From: Arenicola marina | Lineage: Eukaryota; Annelida; Polychaeta; Arenicolidae | Assembly: GCA_964019135.1 (NCBI GenBank) | Contig: OZ025252.1 | Span: 10,122,823 to 10,186,822, forward strand | Reading direction: 5' to 3' | Length of the DNA stretch: 64,000 nucleotides | In this document: in pieces, positions 1 to 14,000 of the stretch | Layout: each line of letters opens with the position of its first letter | Position numbering within the stretch: the stretch's first letter is position 1 | The notes under the pieces: generated by a model | The model's database searches: none | The model's input: the letters and a program-made list of their open reading frames with translations, nothing else | What the model was told of the DNA's origin: nothing | Made by a program: the position numbers and the translations under genes

Positions 1-1858
1 TTTTATTTATCTTTCTCTGTAGCTTCTTGCTCCCGGACAAAGCTATGCCGTGTCTGTTTTCCTTGTGTCTTCTTGGTTAAGTAAATATGTTCATTATATA
101 GAATGAAGCAAACAATAATAATAACTTGTCTTTGCTCTACCTTATTCACGCTTAACCCCCTATTTCACATTGTAAATTGGAATATGGTGTAGTGTGTTTG
201 GGTTGCAGATCTTAACTCAGTAACGTTTACTCACTATTTACTTAATGGTAGTGGTTGAGGGTGTGTAACTTATCATGTATGTTGTCCCAGTAAACCTGTA
301 ACAGCCCATATCTATTCTGTATTGTGGCAGACCCCAAGTCCACCATTCATACGTATTTGTGTTTACTGTTAGCGTAAACAAGAGCTAAGCCGCGTACACC
401 AAGGTCACGTTCAAAACAAAACTTTGTAAACAATATTAAATACAAACTTTGAACAGCATTATCTTCGGTGGTTTATCTCGTCATCATGTGGCCTTACCAC
501 ATAACGTGTCTATATAATGTGGTCGACCAGTGGCCTTGATATGGCTGTAGAGCTAGTTGTGCTGCGGTGTTTGCGTGACCCTGGCGTGACCCTGGTGTAC
601 GGCGGCCGTCCCCGTTCCTGTCACATGGCGTATTCACTGTCCATTGCAAGCTTTCTGGTCTTGTTTCCGTTGCACAGACAACTCCAGGAGTGCCGAGACA
701 GGTAACACTTCCTGCCTGTCTGGCCGGCCCCGCCTAGTGCCACATGCAGTAGGAGGCCGTGCTTGTTCAACTGTCGGTTCATGCCTCTTCGTTCCACGCA
801 GTTGTTGTCCATTTATTTATCCATCTTTTCACTGGCTGCATTTAGCATGTTTCTCCGACCCTTACCTCACACGACTGTAGTTTGAACCGTTTATCATTTA
901 TCATTGATATGGTGGCCCTGTACATGTCGGTCTTCAGTCCGAAGACCTGAGATACGGGGATTACTGTTTGTGTGATGTAGGTTCGGTTACGGCATGACCC
1001 AAGTAGTTGATGGATCTCCCAGTCTACCCTTGACGGTGTCATACCTTCTATATGGACACCATGGACTAGTAATTGGGTCCACACGTTATGTGTCCTTTCA
1101 TGCGTATAACGAAATGGCCCTTCCTGCAAACAAGCCAGCATCTCCAAATGCCCGGACCACTTAACATGTGATAGGAAGCAAAGAGCCCGTGCGCCGACAG
1201 GGTGCTGACTACTGCCCTGTAATATTAGCCCTCTTGTGTCAGCTAGTTGACGACTAACATGGCCACCGGGCAAGTTTTCCGTAGTGTGTCCCACGAGTCC
1301 TCATGTGGTATAATTCCGATGATGTATATCTAGGCTAGTCTAGTGGTGTGAAACGTATCCTATGCCTCCCTCATAATAATAGCGTAACAGTCCCTCTCTT
1401 ACTGATGTTGTTAGTACGACGTGAGTGTTTGTATTTACATCTTTGCGTTGATCGTGGTGTTGTGCCATATATCCTCTGTCAATTGCCTCTTCGGTTACTT
1501 TGAAATACGTATATCTTAGATAGCCAACAAGTGCATCAAAACTATAATAGGAAGAACATAGAGCCACACGAAACCTCAAAGCACTTTACTAAAACACACT
1601 AATGTGAGTTTGATATTCGCGTGTCCTTGACCCTCTACTGAGTAATCACTGTTCACTTGTATTTATTGCTGGACCGAATCCAGGTGTGCTGATGTGTTTC
1701 CTAATGAGCATTCGTGCGAGTACGAATAATGTATAGATTCGGAAAATGGACCTAAATGGTTACCTAATTTGTGTTTACGTTTCCCCCCACCCCACCCTCG
1801 CCTCGCCTTCCTTAACGTGCCCCCCCCCCCCCCCCCACCCCGGTGCCCACTCCCACAG
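1..1858 (+). other. intron of beta-spectrin, no exon recognised
   Basis: This stretch precedes the first recognisable coding exon and ends in a C-rich acceptor tract (about 1821-1858). I found no spectrin-like peptide bounded by splice sites in it. A 150-codon open frame on the - strand at 842-1294 has no recognisable domain and is taken as chance. The preceding spectrin exon (first half of repeat 9) must lie left of the window. Confidence 0.6.
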
Positions 1859-2031
1859 CACTCGCTGGAGGAGGCTGAGAACAAGATCAAGCAGCACGAT
1901 GCCTTCATCACGACGATGGACGCCAATGACGAGAAGATCAACGCCGTGCTGCAGTTCTCTGACCGCCTCCTGGACGAGGGCCACTTCGCCTCGGACAAGA
2001 TCCGCAGCAAGGCCGACAACATCAGAGACAG
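1859..2031 (+). CDS. beta-spectrin exon 1 of window (end of repeat 9)
   Basis: Phase 0 at the start after CCCACAG; donor AG|GTCAGT leaves two bases of a codon. The peptide starts [16 protein letters not shown] and contains [10 protein letters not shown], matching the second half of repeat 9 of SPTBN1-type spectrins. Confidence 0.93.
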
Positions 2032-5000
2032 GTCAGTGCCTCCTACACACCGGGTCAATACATCAATGGTGAAGATAATATACAACTCTGTTTGTAATTG
2101 GATATAGTAACTATTATATATATGTTTCATATATTATGAGGTTTTGTATTGTATGAGTGTATCAATATATAGCAAATGCTATTAAAGCATAAAACTTGTG
2201 GGACCGTCAACGGCCCCACGTTGTCCACGATGATCTGTAGATGGCAAGCGCCTTGATGGTGAGCCGTTGCGACTGTCTGCTATATATGGTGTGTCCCCGT
2301 TGCTTGTTGTAGGAGAGATGCCAACCGCCAGAGGGCGTATGACCAGCTGAACCGCCTGAAGGACTCCCAGGTCCTGCAACAGTTCATGCAGGATTGCGAC
2401 GAGGTACTAAGCTTTGCGACCCACAACCATGTTAATAATAGTGTTAATTCCAGGCTAGCCTTTCATTTATTTTCCACGAGATACGTTTTTCTCTCTCAAA
2501 TCGATCTTCATTTTGGTATGTCACTTGAATATTAATTAGTGTGCACGTTAGTATTGAGTGACTTGCTCGACCTACCCACCGTTGGTGACCGCCAGTGCCA
2601 CGTGTTTGTCTTGCCTTAGGTTGCCGACTGGACGGCCGAGAAGATGATCGCTGCCCAGGACGAGACGTACCGCGAGGCCAAGAACATCCACAGCAAGTGG
2701 ATGCGGCACCAGGCCTTCGAGTCCGAAATCAAGTCCAACAAGGACAGACTGGAGAAACTACAACAGGTCGGTTCTATACGCCCCTGGTAGTCTCGGCACG
2801 AGCTGGGTCTCCCAGCTCTATTCATAGCATAGCGTTGCTCATATGTTGGTGTAGTCTACTACTTATGGCTTATCTCTAGGATTGCAGGTGGATTCTGAGA
2901 GATCTTCGCACACGGTTGTGACATTTGTATTCGGTCTAGTTAACCTACGAAGCTACGTGTAGCGGTGCCTGTGTTCTTGCATGTGGAGTATGTATAATGG
3001 CGGGCCTGTGTGTTGGTTGGCTGCAGGAGGGAGAGGACCTCATTCAGCAGAAGCCGGATTTCGCCCCCGTCGTGCAGCCTCGCCTGGATGAGCTGAACCG
3101 CCAGTGGCAGGACCTGGAGGGTACGACCACGAGCAAGGGCGAGAAGCTCTTCGACGCCAACCGCCACATCCTCTACGAGCAGAGCTGTGACGACATCGAC
3201 GGCTGGATCAACGAGCTGGAGTCCCAGATCATCACAGAGGACGTGGGCCACGACCTGACGACCGTCAACCTGCTGGTGCAGAAGCAGAACATCCTCGAGA
3301 GCCAGCTGAAGATCAAGCAGCAACAGGTGCAGGAGCTGGAGACGCAGGCGGTGACGCTGCAGGCCATACAGCCTGAGAAGACGGAGCAGATCTCCCTGAA
3401 GAAGGTGATCGTCCAGGAGCGCTTCGCCAAGATGCTGGAGCCCCTGCAGCAGCGCCGCAGCCAGCTGGAGAAGGCGAAGCGCGTGCAGCAGTTCATGCGT
3501 GACGTGGAGGACGAGCGTCTGTGGATGGAGGAGAAGATGCCCCAGGCCCTCTCCACCGACTACGGCACCAGCCTCATGAGCGTACAGGTAGGTCCTCACT
3601 ATTCCGCGTCAGGTGGACACCAGGAAACTATAATAAGCGGTATTGTGCATCTCGTGTTCGACGATCAGCTCATGTTTCGGCTGAGCGGCTATTTAGGGAA
3701 AACATTTCTGAAATGTTTACCTATGACCACGTAGAACGACTTAAGCTTGAGTAACTCAGGCCTCCGTCCCCCGGTAATAAGGGGCAACGAAGAGGAAGTG
3801 AACACCTGTCTAAAGCCTCCGTGGTCAGATATGGGGCCGGGTGCGATGTGCTGTTCCATAGTGTGTGCTGTGACCGCCGTGTGTTGCCGTTACAGATGCT
3901 GCAGAAGAAGAACAAGTCTCTGCGCAATGAGGTGGACAGCCACGAGCCGCGCATCCAGTCGGTGATGCAGGTGGGCCGCGAGCTCATCGACGAGGACCAC
4001 CCTCAGGCCGACGAGTTCAAACCCATGCTGGACGACCTGACGGAGCGCTGGGAGACACTGCTCCAGGCCGTCGACAACCGCAGAACGCGCCTGGAACTGT
4101 CTGAGGTTGCCCAGCAGGTCAGTCAGGTTACTGGATGCCGCACGGCCATCCGTACTTGCCAGCCCCTTGCCAGCCGCCTGGTCCCCTGACCTATATGGAC
4201 CTCATTTAGACCATGGCGGCACGAGAGGGTTGTCATTTACGTCTCACTGTATCCCCATAGGCAGCAATCGCGTAATAGATAACATATAAGCAATAATGTA
4301 TGGTGGCGAGTTCCGCAGTTCCACCGGGTTCGTCAAAATTAATCGCCAATAACCAAGAGATGCGAGTATCAACAGAACCCATAAGTCTGTACTAATGTTG
4401 AGACCACGCTACGTCTGTCTTTGGCCGTTGACCTTGACCTTTGCCCTTGCGCTGTGTTGCCAGTACTTTTTCGACGCGGCGGAGAGCGAGGCGTGGATGA
4501 GCGAGCAGGAGCTGTACATGATGGGCGAGGACCGCGCCAAGGACGAGCTGGGCGCCAACAACATGCTGAAGAAGCACGGCGCCTCCGAGACGACTGTGGA
4601 GGACTACGCCGAGACCATCCGCCTGCTAGGCGAGCGCAGCCGCCAGCTGGGCGAGGACTCGCACCCAGACAGGTACTCAGTCTGGACCCCAACGCCCTAC
4701 TCTACACAGCGGCGGTTGCTTACGCTTTCGTAACAATAAGTTTATTAGACTCCCATATATACACTTTACATATATAGATCTACGTGCAAATTAATAGTTA
4801 CGGAAATGTGAAATGTTATGAAACATCAGTCAAAATGCATATTTATAAATTTACTACATGGACTTGTAATGGCTGCTATACTTTGATAAGATTGATTAAT
4901 CCGACAGTTCTGTGTGTGTGTGTGAGCCGCTGTTTCGTACCCGTTGTGACGTGTGTGTCGTGGTTGCAGCGACGCGATCGCGGTGAAGCAGGCGCAGGTG

Positions 5001-8000
5001 GACAAGCTGTACGCCAGCCTGAAGGACCTGGCGGGCGAGCGCCGCAGCCGCCTCGAGGAAGTCCTCAAGCTGTACATGCTGAACAGGGAGATCGAGGACA
5101 TCGAGCAGTGGATCGCCGAGAGGGAGGTCGTCGCCGGCTCGCACGAGCTCGGCCAGGACTTCGAACACGTCACCGTGAGTCTACCGACGGGTTGTGGGTC
5201 CACACCTCACCCGTGTCTGGGGCCCTGTCATCGCATTGCCTTATGGGATCCTTGGCCTGATTTAGCTGCTGTCACCAAAAGTGGCCTAAAACACCAAACC
5301 ACCAATTTTAGCACCTCAAAGTGCAAGTTTTTAAAGGGCAGCTTCTTAAATCCTTACGATATTATGCAAGTATAATATTTCGCAACGTGTCGGTTGTTGT
5401 TGGTTATATGGCCCCACTTGTTACGTCCGTCAGATGCTGCGCGACCGCTTCAAGGAGTTCGCTCGGGACACGGAGACCATTGGCCAGGAGCGGGTGGCGG
5501 CTGTCAACGAGATCTGCGACCAGCTGATCCAGGCCGGCCACACGGACGCCGCCATCATCGCCGAGTGGAAGGACCAGATCAACGAGATGTGGGCCGACCT
5601 GCTCGAGCTCATCGACACGCGCACCCAGATGCTGGCCGCCTCCTGGGAGCTGCACAAGTTCTTCCACGACTGCAAGGAAACCCTGGAGCGCATCAATGTA
5701 AGGCTGGCAGCAGTACCCGCTACAATCGTGCTGACGGGTTAGCAACTGGGGACCGATTTCTCACGTCTGTCACGTCTATCTCGGTGAAGTGGTTTTGTAT
5801 TGTCACTTTCTTTTACCGGATATAATAAGATATATGTTACCTAGTAACATTTTTGTATCCCAGTATTTACGTGGTAATTAAATAACATGTTTTAGCCTAA
5901 TTGGTACTTAATTGACAAGGCTGGAGTATCAGTGATTATATCAAGGTTATTATACTTGGACGTGTCATTGGGATGGGGCTGCTTGTCAGTGACGGTTAAC
6001 CTCTGACCTCTAGGAGAAGAAGATCCAGATTCCCGATGAGCTGGGACGTGACGGACAGACGGTGGCGGCGCTGCAGCGTCGTCATGCCAACTTCGAGCAC
6101 GACCTCGTCACACTGGGCGCCCAGGTAAGACCCCACGAACTGTACCCCATAGCGGTAACTGTCGAACAAGTAATATTACCGGCACACGGGGAAGAAACAA
6201 CAGATTGTACCCCATAGCGGTAACTGTCGAACAAGTAATATTACCGGCACACGGGGAAGAGACAACAGATTGTACCCCATAGCGGTAACTGTCGAACAAG
6301 TAATATTACCGGCACACGGGGAAGAGACAACAGATTGTACCCCATAGCGGTAACTGTCGAACAAGTAATATTACCGCCACACGGGGAAGAAACAACAGAT
6401 TGTACCCCATAGCGGTAACTGTCGAACAAGTTATATTACCGCCACACGGGGAAGAAACAACAGATTGTACCCCATAGCGGTAACTGTCGAACAAGTTATA
6501 TTACCGCCACACGGGGAAGAGACAACAGATTGTACCCCATAGCGGTAACTGTCGAACAAGTTATATTACCGCCACACGGGGAAGAAACAACAGATTGTAC
6601 CCTATAGCGGTAACTGTCGAACAAGTAATATTACCGGCACACGGGGAAGAAACAACAGATTGTACCCCATAGCGGTAACTGTCGAACAAGTAATATTACC
6701 GGCACACGGGGAAGAAACAACAGATTGTACCCCATAGCGGTAACTGTCGAACAAGTTATATTACCGCCACAGGGGGAAGAAACAACAGATTGTACCCCAT
6801 AGCGGTAACTGTCGAACAAGTAATATTACCGGCACACGGGGAAGAAACAACAGATTGTACCCCATAGCGGTAACTGTCGAACAAGTTATATTACCGCCAC
6901 ACGGGGAAGAGACAACAGATTGTACGCCATAGCGGTAACTGTCGAACAAGTAATATTACCGCCACACGGGGAAGAAACAACAGATTGTACCCCATAGCGG
7001 TAACTGTCGAACAAGTAATATTACCACCACACGGGGAAGAAACAACAGATTGTACCCCATAGCGGTAACTGTCGAACAAGTTATATTACCGCCACACGGG
7101 GAAGAAACAACAGATTGTACCCCATAGCGGTAACTGTCGAACAAGTTATATTACCGCCACAGGGGGAAGAAACAACAGATTGTACCCCATAGCGGTAACT
7201 GTCGAACAAGTAATATTACCGGCACACGGGGAAGAGACAACAGATTGTACCCCATAGCGGTAACTGTCGAACAAGTAATATTACCGCCACACGGGGAAGA
7301 AACAACAGATTGTACCCCATAGCGGTAACTGTCGAACAAGTTATATTACCGCCACACGGGGAAGAAACAACAGATTGTACCCCATAGCGGTAACTGTCGA
7401 ACAAGTTATATTACCGCCACAGGGGGAAGAAACAACAGATTGTACCCCATAGCGGTAACTGTCGAACAAGTAATATTACCGGCACACGGGGAAGAAACAA
7501 CAGATTGTACCCCATAGCGGTAACTGTCGAACAAGTTATATTACCGCCACACGGGGAAGAGACAACAGATTGTACGCCATAGCGGTAACTGTCGAACAAG
7601 TAATATTACCGCCACACGGGGAAGAAACAACAGATTGTACCCCATAGCGGTAACTGTCGAACAAGTTATATTACCGCCACACGGGGAAGAGACAACAGAT
7701 TGTACCCCATAGCGGTAACTGTCGAACAAGTTATATTACCACCACACGGGGAAGAAACAACAGATTGTACCCCATAGCGGTAACTGTCGAACAAGTAATA
7801 TTACCGGCACACGGGGAAGAAACAACAGATTGTACCCTATAGCGGTAACTGTCGAACAAGTAATATTACCACCACACGGGGAAGAAACAACAGATTGTAC
7901 CCCATAGCGGTAACTGTCGAACAAGTAATATTACCGGCACACGGGGAAGAAACAACAGATTGTACCCCATAGCGGTAACTGTCGAACAAGTAATATTACC

Positions 8001-11000
8001 GACCTCTGCCTGTGTTGAGATGTACCGTGTTCAGTTTGACACTATTTGACGCCCCCCCCCCCCTAGTTCTACATGTGTGCGGTGATTGGTTTTACCCCAT
8101 ACTCTGTGAAATTTACTGGTAAACGATACTGTGCTGTGGTTGTGCAGGTACAACAAGTGCAGGAGGAGGCAGCCAAGCTGATCGTGGCCTACTCGGGCGA
8201 CAAGGCCCAGGAGATCAACGACCGCGAGCAGGAGGTCGTCAACGCCTGGCGCAACCTCCAGATACACGTGGAGCACCGCAAGAACCGCCTCGCCGACTCC
8301 AGCGACCTCTACCGCTTCTTCGGCATGGTCCGCGACCTCCTCAACTGGATCAACGACATGACGCGCCAGATGGACACCCAGGAGAAACCACGGTCAGTCA
8401 CACGCTCCAGCGGCTCGGCTGCGCCTCTGGGCAGCTCGTTGCTGGGGCACTCCACGAGCTGGGGATATCTGTGTGTTGTAGGGACGTGTCTGGTGATATC
8501 TGTGTTGTAGGGACGTGTCTGGTGATACCTGTGTTTGTGGGACGTGTCTGGTGATATCTGTGTGTGTGGGACGTGTCTGGGGATATCTGTGTGTCGTAGG
8601 GACGTGTCTGATGATATCTGTGTGTTGTAGGGACGTGTCTGATGATATCTGTGTGTTGTAGGGACGTGTCTGGGGTGGAGCTGCTGATGAACAACCACCA
8701 GAGCTTGAAGGCTGAGATCGACGCCCGCGATGAGAACTTCACCATCTGTGTCAACCTTGGCAAGGACCTGTTGGCCAGAAAGCACCAGCGCTCGCAGGAG
8801 GTACGGACTATTAACCTTGTGAGGGACTTGCCCCGTGGTTTAAACACAATGTCATGTCATGTCCGACATTTAAATTCACTCCAGTTAAAGTTACCTTAGC
8901 GCGATCCACGAATAGCAAGTGAGTAGTATGTGGGTTGTATGGTGTGGACTGGAGTAAGCACTCTAAGTGGTATGTGTGCTGTATGGTGTGGACTGGAGTA
9001 AGCACTATAAGTGGTATGTGTGCTGTATGGTGTGGACTGGAGTAAGCACTATAAGTGGTATGTGTGCTGTATGGTGTGGACTGGAGTAAGCACTATAAGT
9101 GGTATGTGTGCTGTATGGTGTGGACTGGAGTAAGCACTATAAGTGCTGTATGGTGTGGACTGGAGTAAGCACTATAAGTGGTATGTGTGCTGTATGGTGT
9201 GGACTGGAGTAAGCACTATAAGTGGTATGTGTGCTGTATGGTGTGGACTGGAGTAAGCACTATAAGTGGTATGTGTGCTGTATGGTGTGGACTGGAGTAG
9301 GCACTATAAGTGGTATGTGTGTTGTATGGTGTGGACTGGAGTAGGCACTATAAGTGGTATGTGTGCTGTATGGTGTGGACTGGAGTAGGCACTATAAGTG
9401 GTATGTGTGCTGTATGGTGTGGACTGGAGTAGGCACTATAAGTGGTATGTGTGCTGTATGGTGTGGACTGGAGTAGGCACTATAAGTGGTATGTGTGCTG
9501 TGTGGTGTGGACTGGAGTAAGCACTATAAGTGGTATGTGTGCTGTATGGTGTGGACTGGAGTAGGCACTATAAGTGGTATGTGTGCTGTATGGTGTGGAC
9601 TGGAGTAAGCACTATAAGTGGTATGTGTGCTGTATGGTGTGGACTGGGTAAGCACTACATCTATGTCGTTACGCTGGCTGCAGGTGCGCGAGAAGCTGAT
9701 CCAACTGGGGACAAACCGTGGCGGCATGATGGAGAAGTGGGAGGAGCGCTGGGAGTACCTGCAACTCAGTGAGTGACACGCCTCGGGCACGGCCTCGGCG
9801 GCGGCAATGTCCCTTGGCCATGGCCTTCAGCGGCGGCAATGTCCCTTGGCCGTGGCCTTCAGCGGCGGCGGCAATGTCCCTTGGCCATGGCCTTCAGCGG
9901 CGGCAGTGTCCCTTGGCCGTGGCCTTCAGCGGCGGCGGCAATGTCCCTTGGCCGTGGCCTTCAGCGGCGGCGGCAGTGCCCAGTCGCATACCGCAAACCA
10001 CAATCGCTGTACCGTAGTTGTATGAAACTACCCTGGCTTCTTTTAGCTGCGGGGCCTAAGGGGGATCTCCGTTAAAACGTATATTTATATCAGAATACCT
10101 GGATGTTACGTTGTCTTTTGTCTGCGGCCTACAATGTTCTCGTGCTGATTAACACGGCGTAAGGCTCTGTGGGCTCAGGGGACGTCAGGGGCTACAGCAG
10201 CGTCACGTCCGATGTAATACTACTATTTCACATTCTGACATATCCACAGCCTTTCCATTTGTTCACATCAGTTTATTAATTAACCAACCGTAGATGGATA
10301 ACCGGTTTGCCAATATGGAAGTGCGAGCATGCGACAGGTGGTATGTGTGATAAATGCGGTGTTTGTGGTGTGTTCCAGTCCTGGAGGTCTACCAGTTCGC
10401 CCGCGACGCCGCTGTCGCCGAGGCCTGGCTCATGGCCCATGAACCCTACCTGACCAGTGGCGACTTCGGGGTAAGTGGACCGGCTCACATCTCCTCGCTC
10501 CCCCGTCAGCAACCGTTACTGTGTAAGCGGTGCCCACTAGCTACCCGGCAATACTTATACCGTTATATTGTGGAGATGATAATGTTTTAAAGATGGTTCT
10601 TTGTATTGTGTACGTGTTTTAATATTCATGTTACGAAACGTGGCAGATGATAGATTTGATATGCTTTCTTATATGGGTTATGAGTGCTTATATCTTATAT
10701 GGCAGACTACAGGTCTGATCTTGTTTCGTGTCATGTGATAAACCGAAGGATTCATGACGACTCTGACCTGATGACATGCTAAAGCTTACAAACGCTAGAC
10801 GCCCAATGTATGTGAGAGCTGTACGAGGGGCGAGGACACCGGTAACACATCTGTTTGGACTTGCAGCAAACATTAGACATCGTGGAGGCGCTGATCAAGA
10901 AACACGAGGCCTTCGAGAGATCGGTAGCCACACAGGAAGACAGATTCTCAGCACTGGAGCGGCTAACAACTGTAAGTCCACCGGCCGCATTCACCAAGGA

Positions 11001-14000
11001 AGTTAGCTTCCATTTATAACATCAGTGGTTATAGACCCATTCGGTGGAGATGCTTAGTTATAAGCTGTTATTAGGTAGCGTTGTGAAACCCACCACCGGG
11101 GCTCGCACGACCATCAGTGGTTGTGGATCAATTGAGAGTAAAATCATCTAAAGGAAGAAGAGGACTTTCTATAGACATGTTTGGAAGTAAGTGGGTGTTA
11201 CAATTACCATTGCCAGTGCGCTCGGTGTGTGTCATATTAAGGTTGCATTGGGGATGACACTGTTGCTAAGAAGAGGTTTGTAGTGAAGGGACACTGTTGC
11301 TAAGAAGAGGTTTGTAGTGAAGGGACACTGTTGCTAAGAACAGGTTTGTAGTGAAGGGACACTGTTGCTATGAAGAGGTTTGTAGTGAAGGGACACTGTT
11401 GCTAAGCAGAGGTTTGTAGTGAAGGGACACTGTTGCTAAGAGAGGCGTTGCCGTGTGTTCAGTTTGAGATCCGGGAGCGCCAGAAGCGCGAGGAGGAGCA
11501 GTACCGGCGTGAGCACCCCGAGGCGCCCTCCCCACACAAACAGAGCTTCGCCGAGCGATACATCGAGGAGTTCCTGCCGCCGCCAGAGCCAGAGTACGTA
11601 TAGGATCACGTGTACAACGTTAGTAGCGTGGTGCAGACATTTTTTTTTTATGAACGCATAAAAGCGGTTGTTGGACGAGCCTTTATAAAAGCGGTTGTTG
11701 GACGAGCCTTTACCTGGTCTGGTAGAGTTAAATTGAAAGCAAGCCCGGGAGCTAGATGTGACCTGTTGTAAGGTAATGGTACTGGCTGATTAACAGATAG
11801 TGCTCCGCAGTGGGAGACCTGCTACGACGTAACATTCACTTCCCATGTAACCCATTCTAATAGATCTGATAAGATCTGGTGAGCACGGTGTTATCAGTGA
11901 AGCTGCAATGGAATGGCTATAATCTGTGTACAGTTATTGCTTCCCGCCTGTAGCGTGACGTGGATTGGTAAGTTGGGACTCAGATTGGTGAGTTGGGACT
12001 CGGAGTGGTGAGTTGGGACTCAGATTTGGTGAGTTGGGACTCGGAGTGGTGAGTTGAGACTCCTGTTGGTTGTTGTAGACCGGAACCAGAGCCGGAACCA
12101 GAGCCCCCGAAGGTGGAGGCGGCCCCTGTCCTGGAGGAGGCGCCCGTCACGCCTGCCCAGGCCGAGCGACAGGCCTCGGAGACCCAGCAGGCTGAAGGTA
12201 GGCCCGCCCGCCCCCTCCACACACACACTCAGCCCGTCCGCCCCGCCAGCGCCACTCACTGACAACTGTAGGGCTCCAAGTGTCTCTGGCCAGGGGCTGT
12301 GATTGCGACCTTCGCTCGGTCACACGTTGTCCCTTTGCCCCAGTATTGTAGTGCGATGTGTCCGTTTGACCGGGGACCACCGATTGGTCCAGTCTGTCCT
12401 ATCGTATCTGGTCGCGTTGAGCGTTTAACCGCACAGGTTACGGCCAACAGCGCGTAGTCCTCACCCAGCACTGTTCTTTAATGTTACTTAATGTAATGTT
12501 AATCCTCGTCCTGAAGGTAATGTTACCACCGTTGTGTACTGTTGCATGCTACTGTCGTGTTGTAGTGGGACTGTACTGCTTGTTAGTTAATAACATTGGT
12601 GTGCACTGTGACTCTTTGTACTGGTTAACTTCCTTGTATTGTCATATTGTAAACATCTCTGTTAGTATTTCAACTTCAATCTTCTGTTCTGGTGTCAAGA
12701 GAACACGTCGTAGATCTGACAAAGAGAGCCTATTTATGCTTTCATCAAATCAACATAATTAACATGACGAAGTTGGTAGATTCCTAGGAGCGAGTGGGTA
12801 TTGTCGCATAGGCACTGATACTGCTAGGCTATATCAGTATTTAGGAGTTACTGTTGGAGTATAGGCTGGGCATTAATGAGTTACTGTGGTCGTTGTAAGG
12901 TGCAATCCGCAAGGAACCAGCCAAGACCGCTCAGGCGAAGGCGGCCACCCTGCCAGGTAGTGGTGAACACGTGATTACTGCCGGCTGAATATCTGTGGCT
13001 GGGGTCTTACAGAATTTGAACGCCAATCAATGAGCTTGCTGTGTGTTTGTCTGCCGGTTACTCTCGGTTACTTGGGATGCGGAACAACATTTTAGTTCTC
13101 TCTGGCTTGCCATCTATTATCTTATATCAATACATTGTATGATCAAAACATCACGTCGCTACTGGCATCTAGTTGAACCCGTTTGATTCTATCAATGTTT
13201 AAGATACTTCTGAAATCAGAGCCTAGTTGATATGTAAAACTTATCAGTTATACAGATGTTTTTGCACCTTCTCTCTCTTACCATATCCAAGCTCAGAATA
13301 ATAAACTGGGTGTTTTTTCCCGGCACCTTTCTCTCTGCTACCATATCCAAGCTCAGAATAATAAACTGGGTGTTTTTTCCCGGCACCTTTCTCTCTGCTA
13401 CCATATCCAAACTCAGCCTATCAAGCTGGTTGTTTTTTGTCGCGGCACCTTTTGTTACCAAGCTCAGAATGGTCAGCTTAGTGTAGTTGGACTGGCACCA
13501 TCTCTCTGCTACCATAAATGTCACTGCGAACGCGTTCTGATCGCCTTCTGAAATTCTTTATACTCTGGGTATATGGACTGCGTTACATCTGATATGTTAT
13601 CGACTTAACCATTGATTGTTAATACATGTTTCGTGTGTTAATACATGTTTCGTGCACGTGGTCGGTATTTTTGTCTTAGCAAGTAGACGTTTAAGTTTTC
13701 ATATCACACTTTCAATCTCGTTACTAAATGATTTGTTTACAAGATTGTTCTCGTGATGACGAAGTCTTTACGTCATGTGGCTCAATCTAGCACTTCATGT
13801 GCACAACAGTGCCACAAAACATTTTCTTTTCTTACTCTATGTTTGGTATAAGTTGATTATCATTGTGTTGTTTGGCATGTGTCTGTCACGTAAGCTGCTT
13901 TATCACGCCGAGGTGTGTTGTCTGTGTAGCCCAACAGAGGGAAGCCTCCACTCTGGAACGACAGAGCCGGGCCGAGCCTTCCAAGAGTAAGTAACCGGGC

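Noticed and set aside
842-1294. 150-codon open frame on the - strand in the first intron
   Set aside because: No recognisable domain or repeated match; its composition looks random.
2940-3599. 219-codon open frame opposite spectrin exon 4
   Set aside because: It is the antisense shadow of a conserved coding exon, with Leu/His-rich composition.
6108-7924. A ladder of 62-codon - strand open frames
   Set aside because: All are the 65-bp repeat read in one frame, spaced by multiples of 65 bp.
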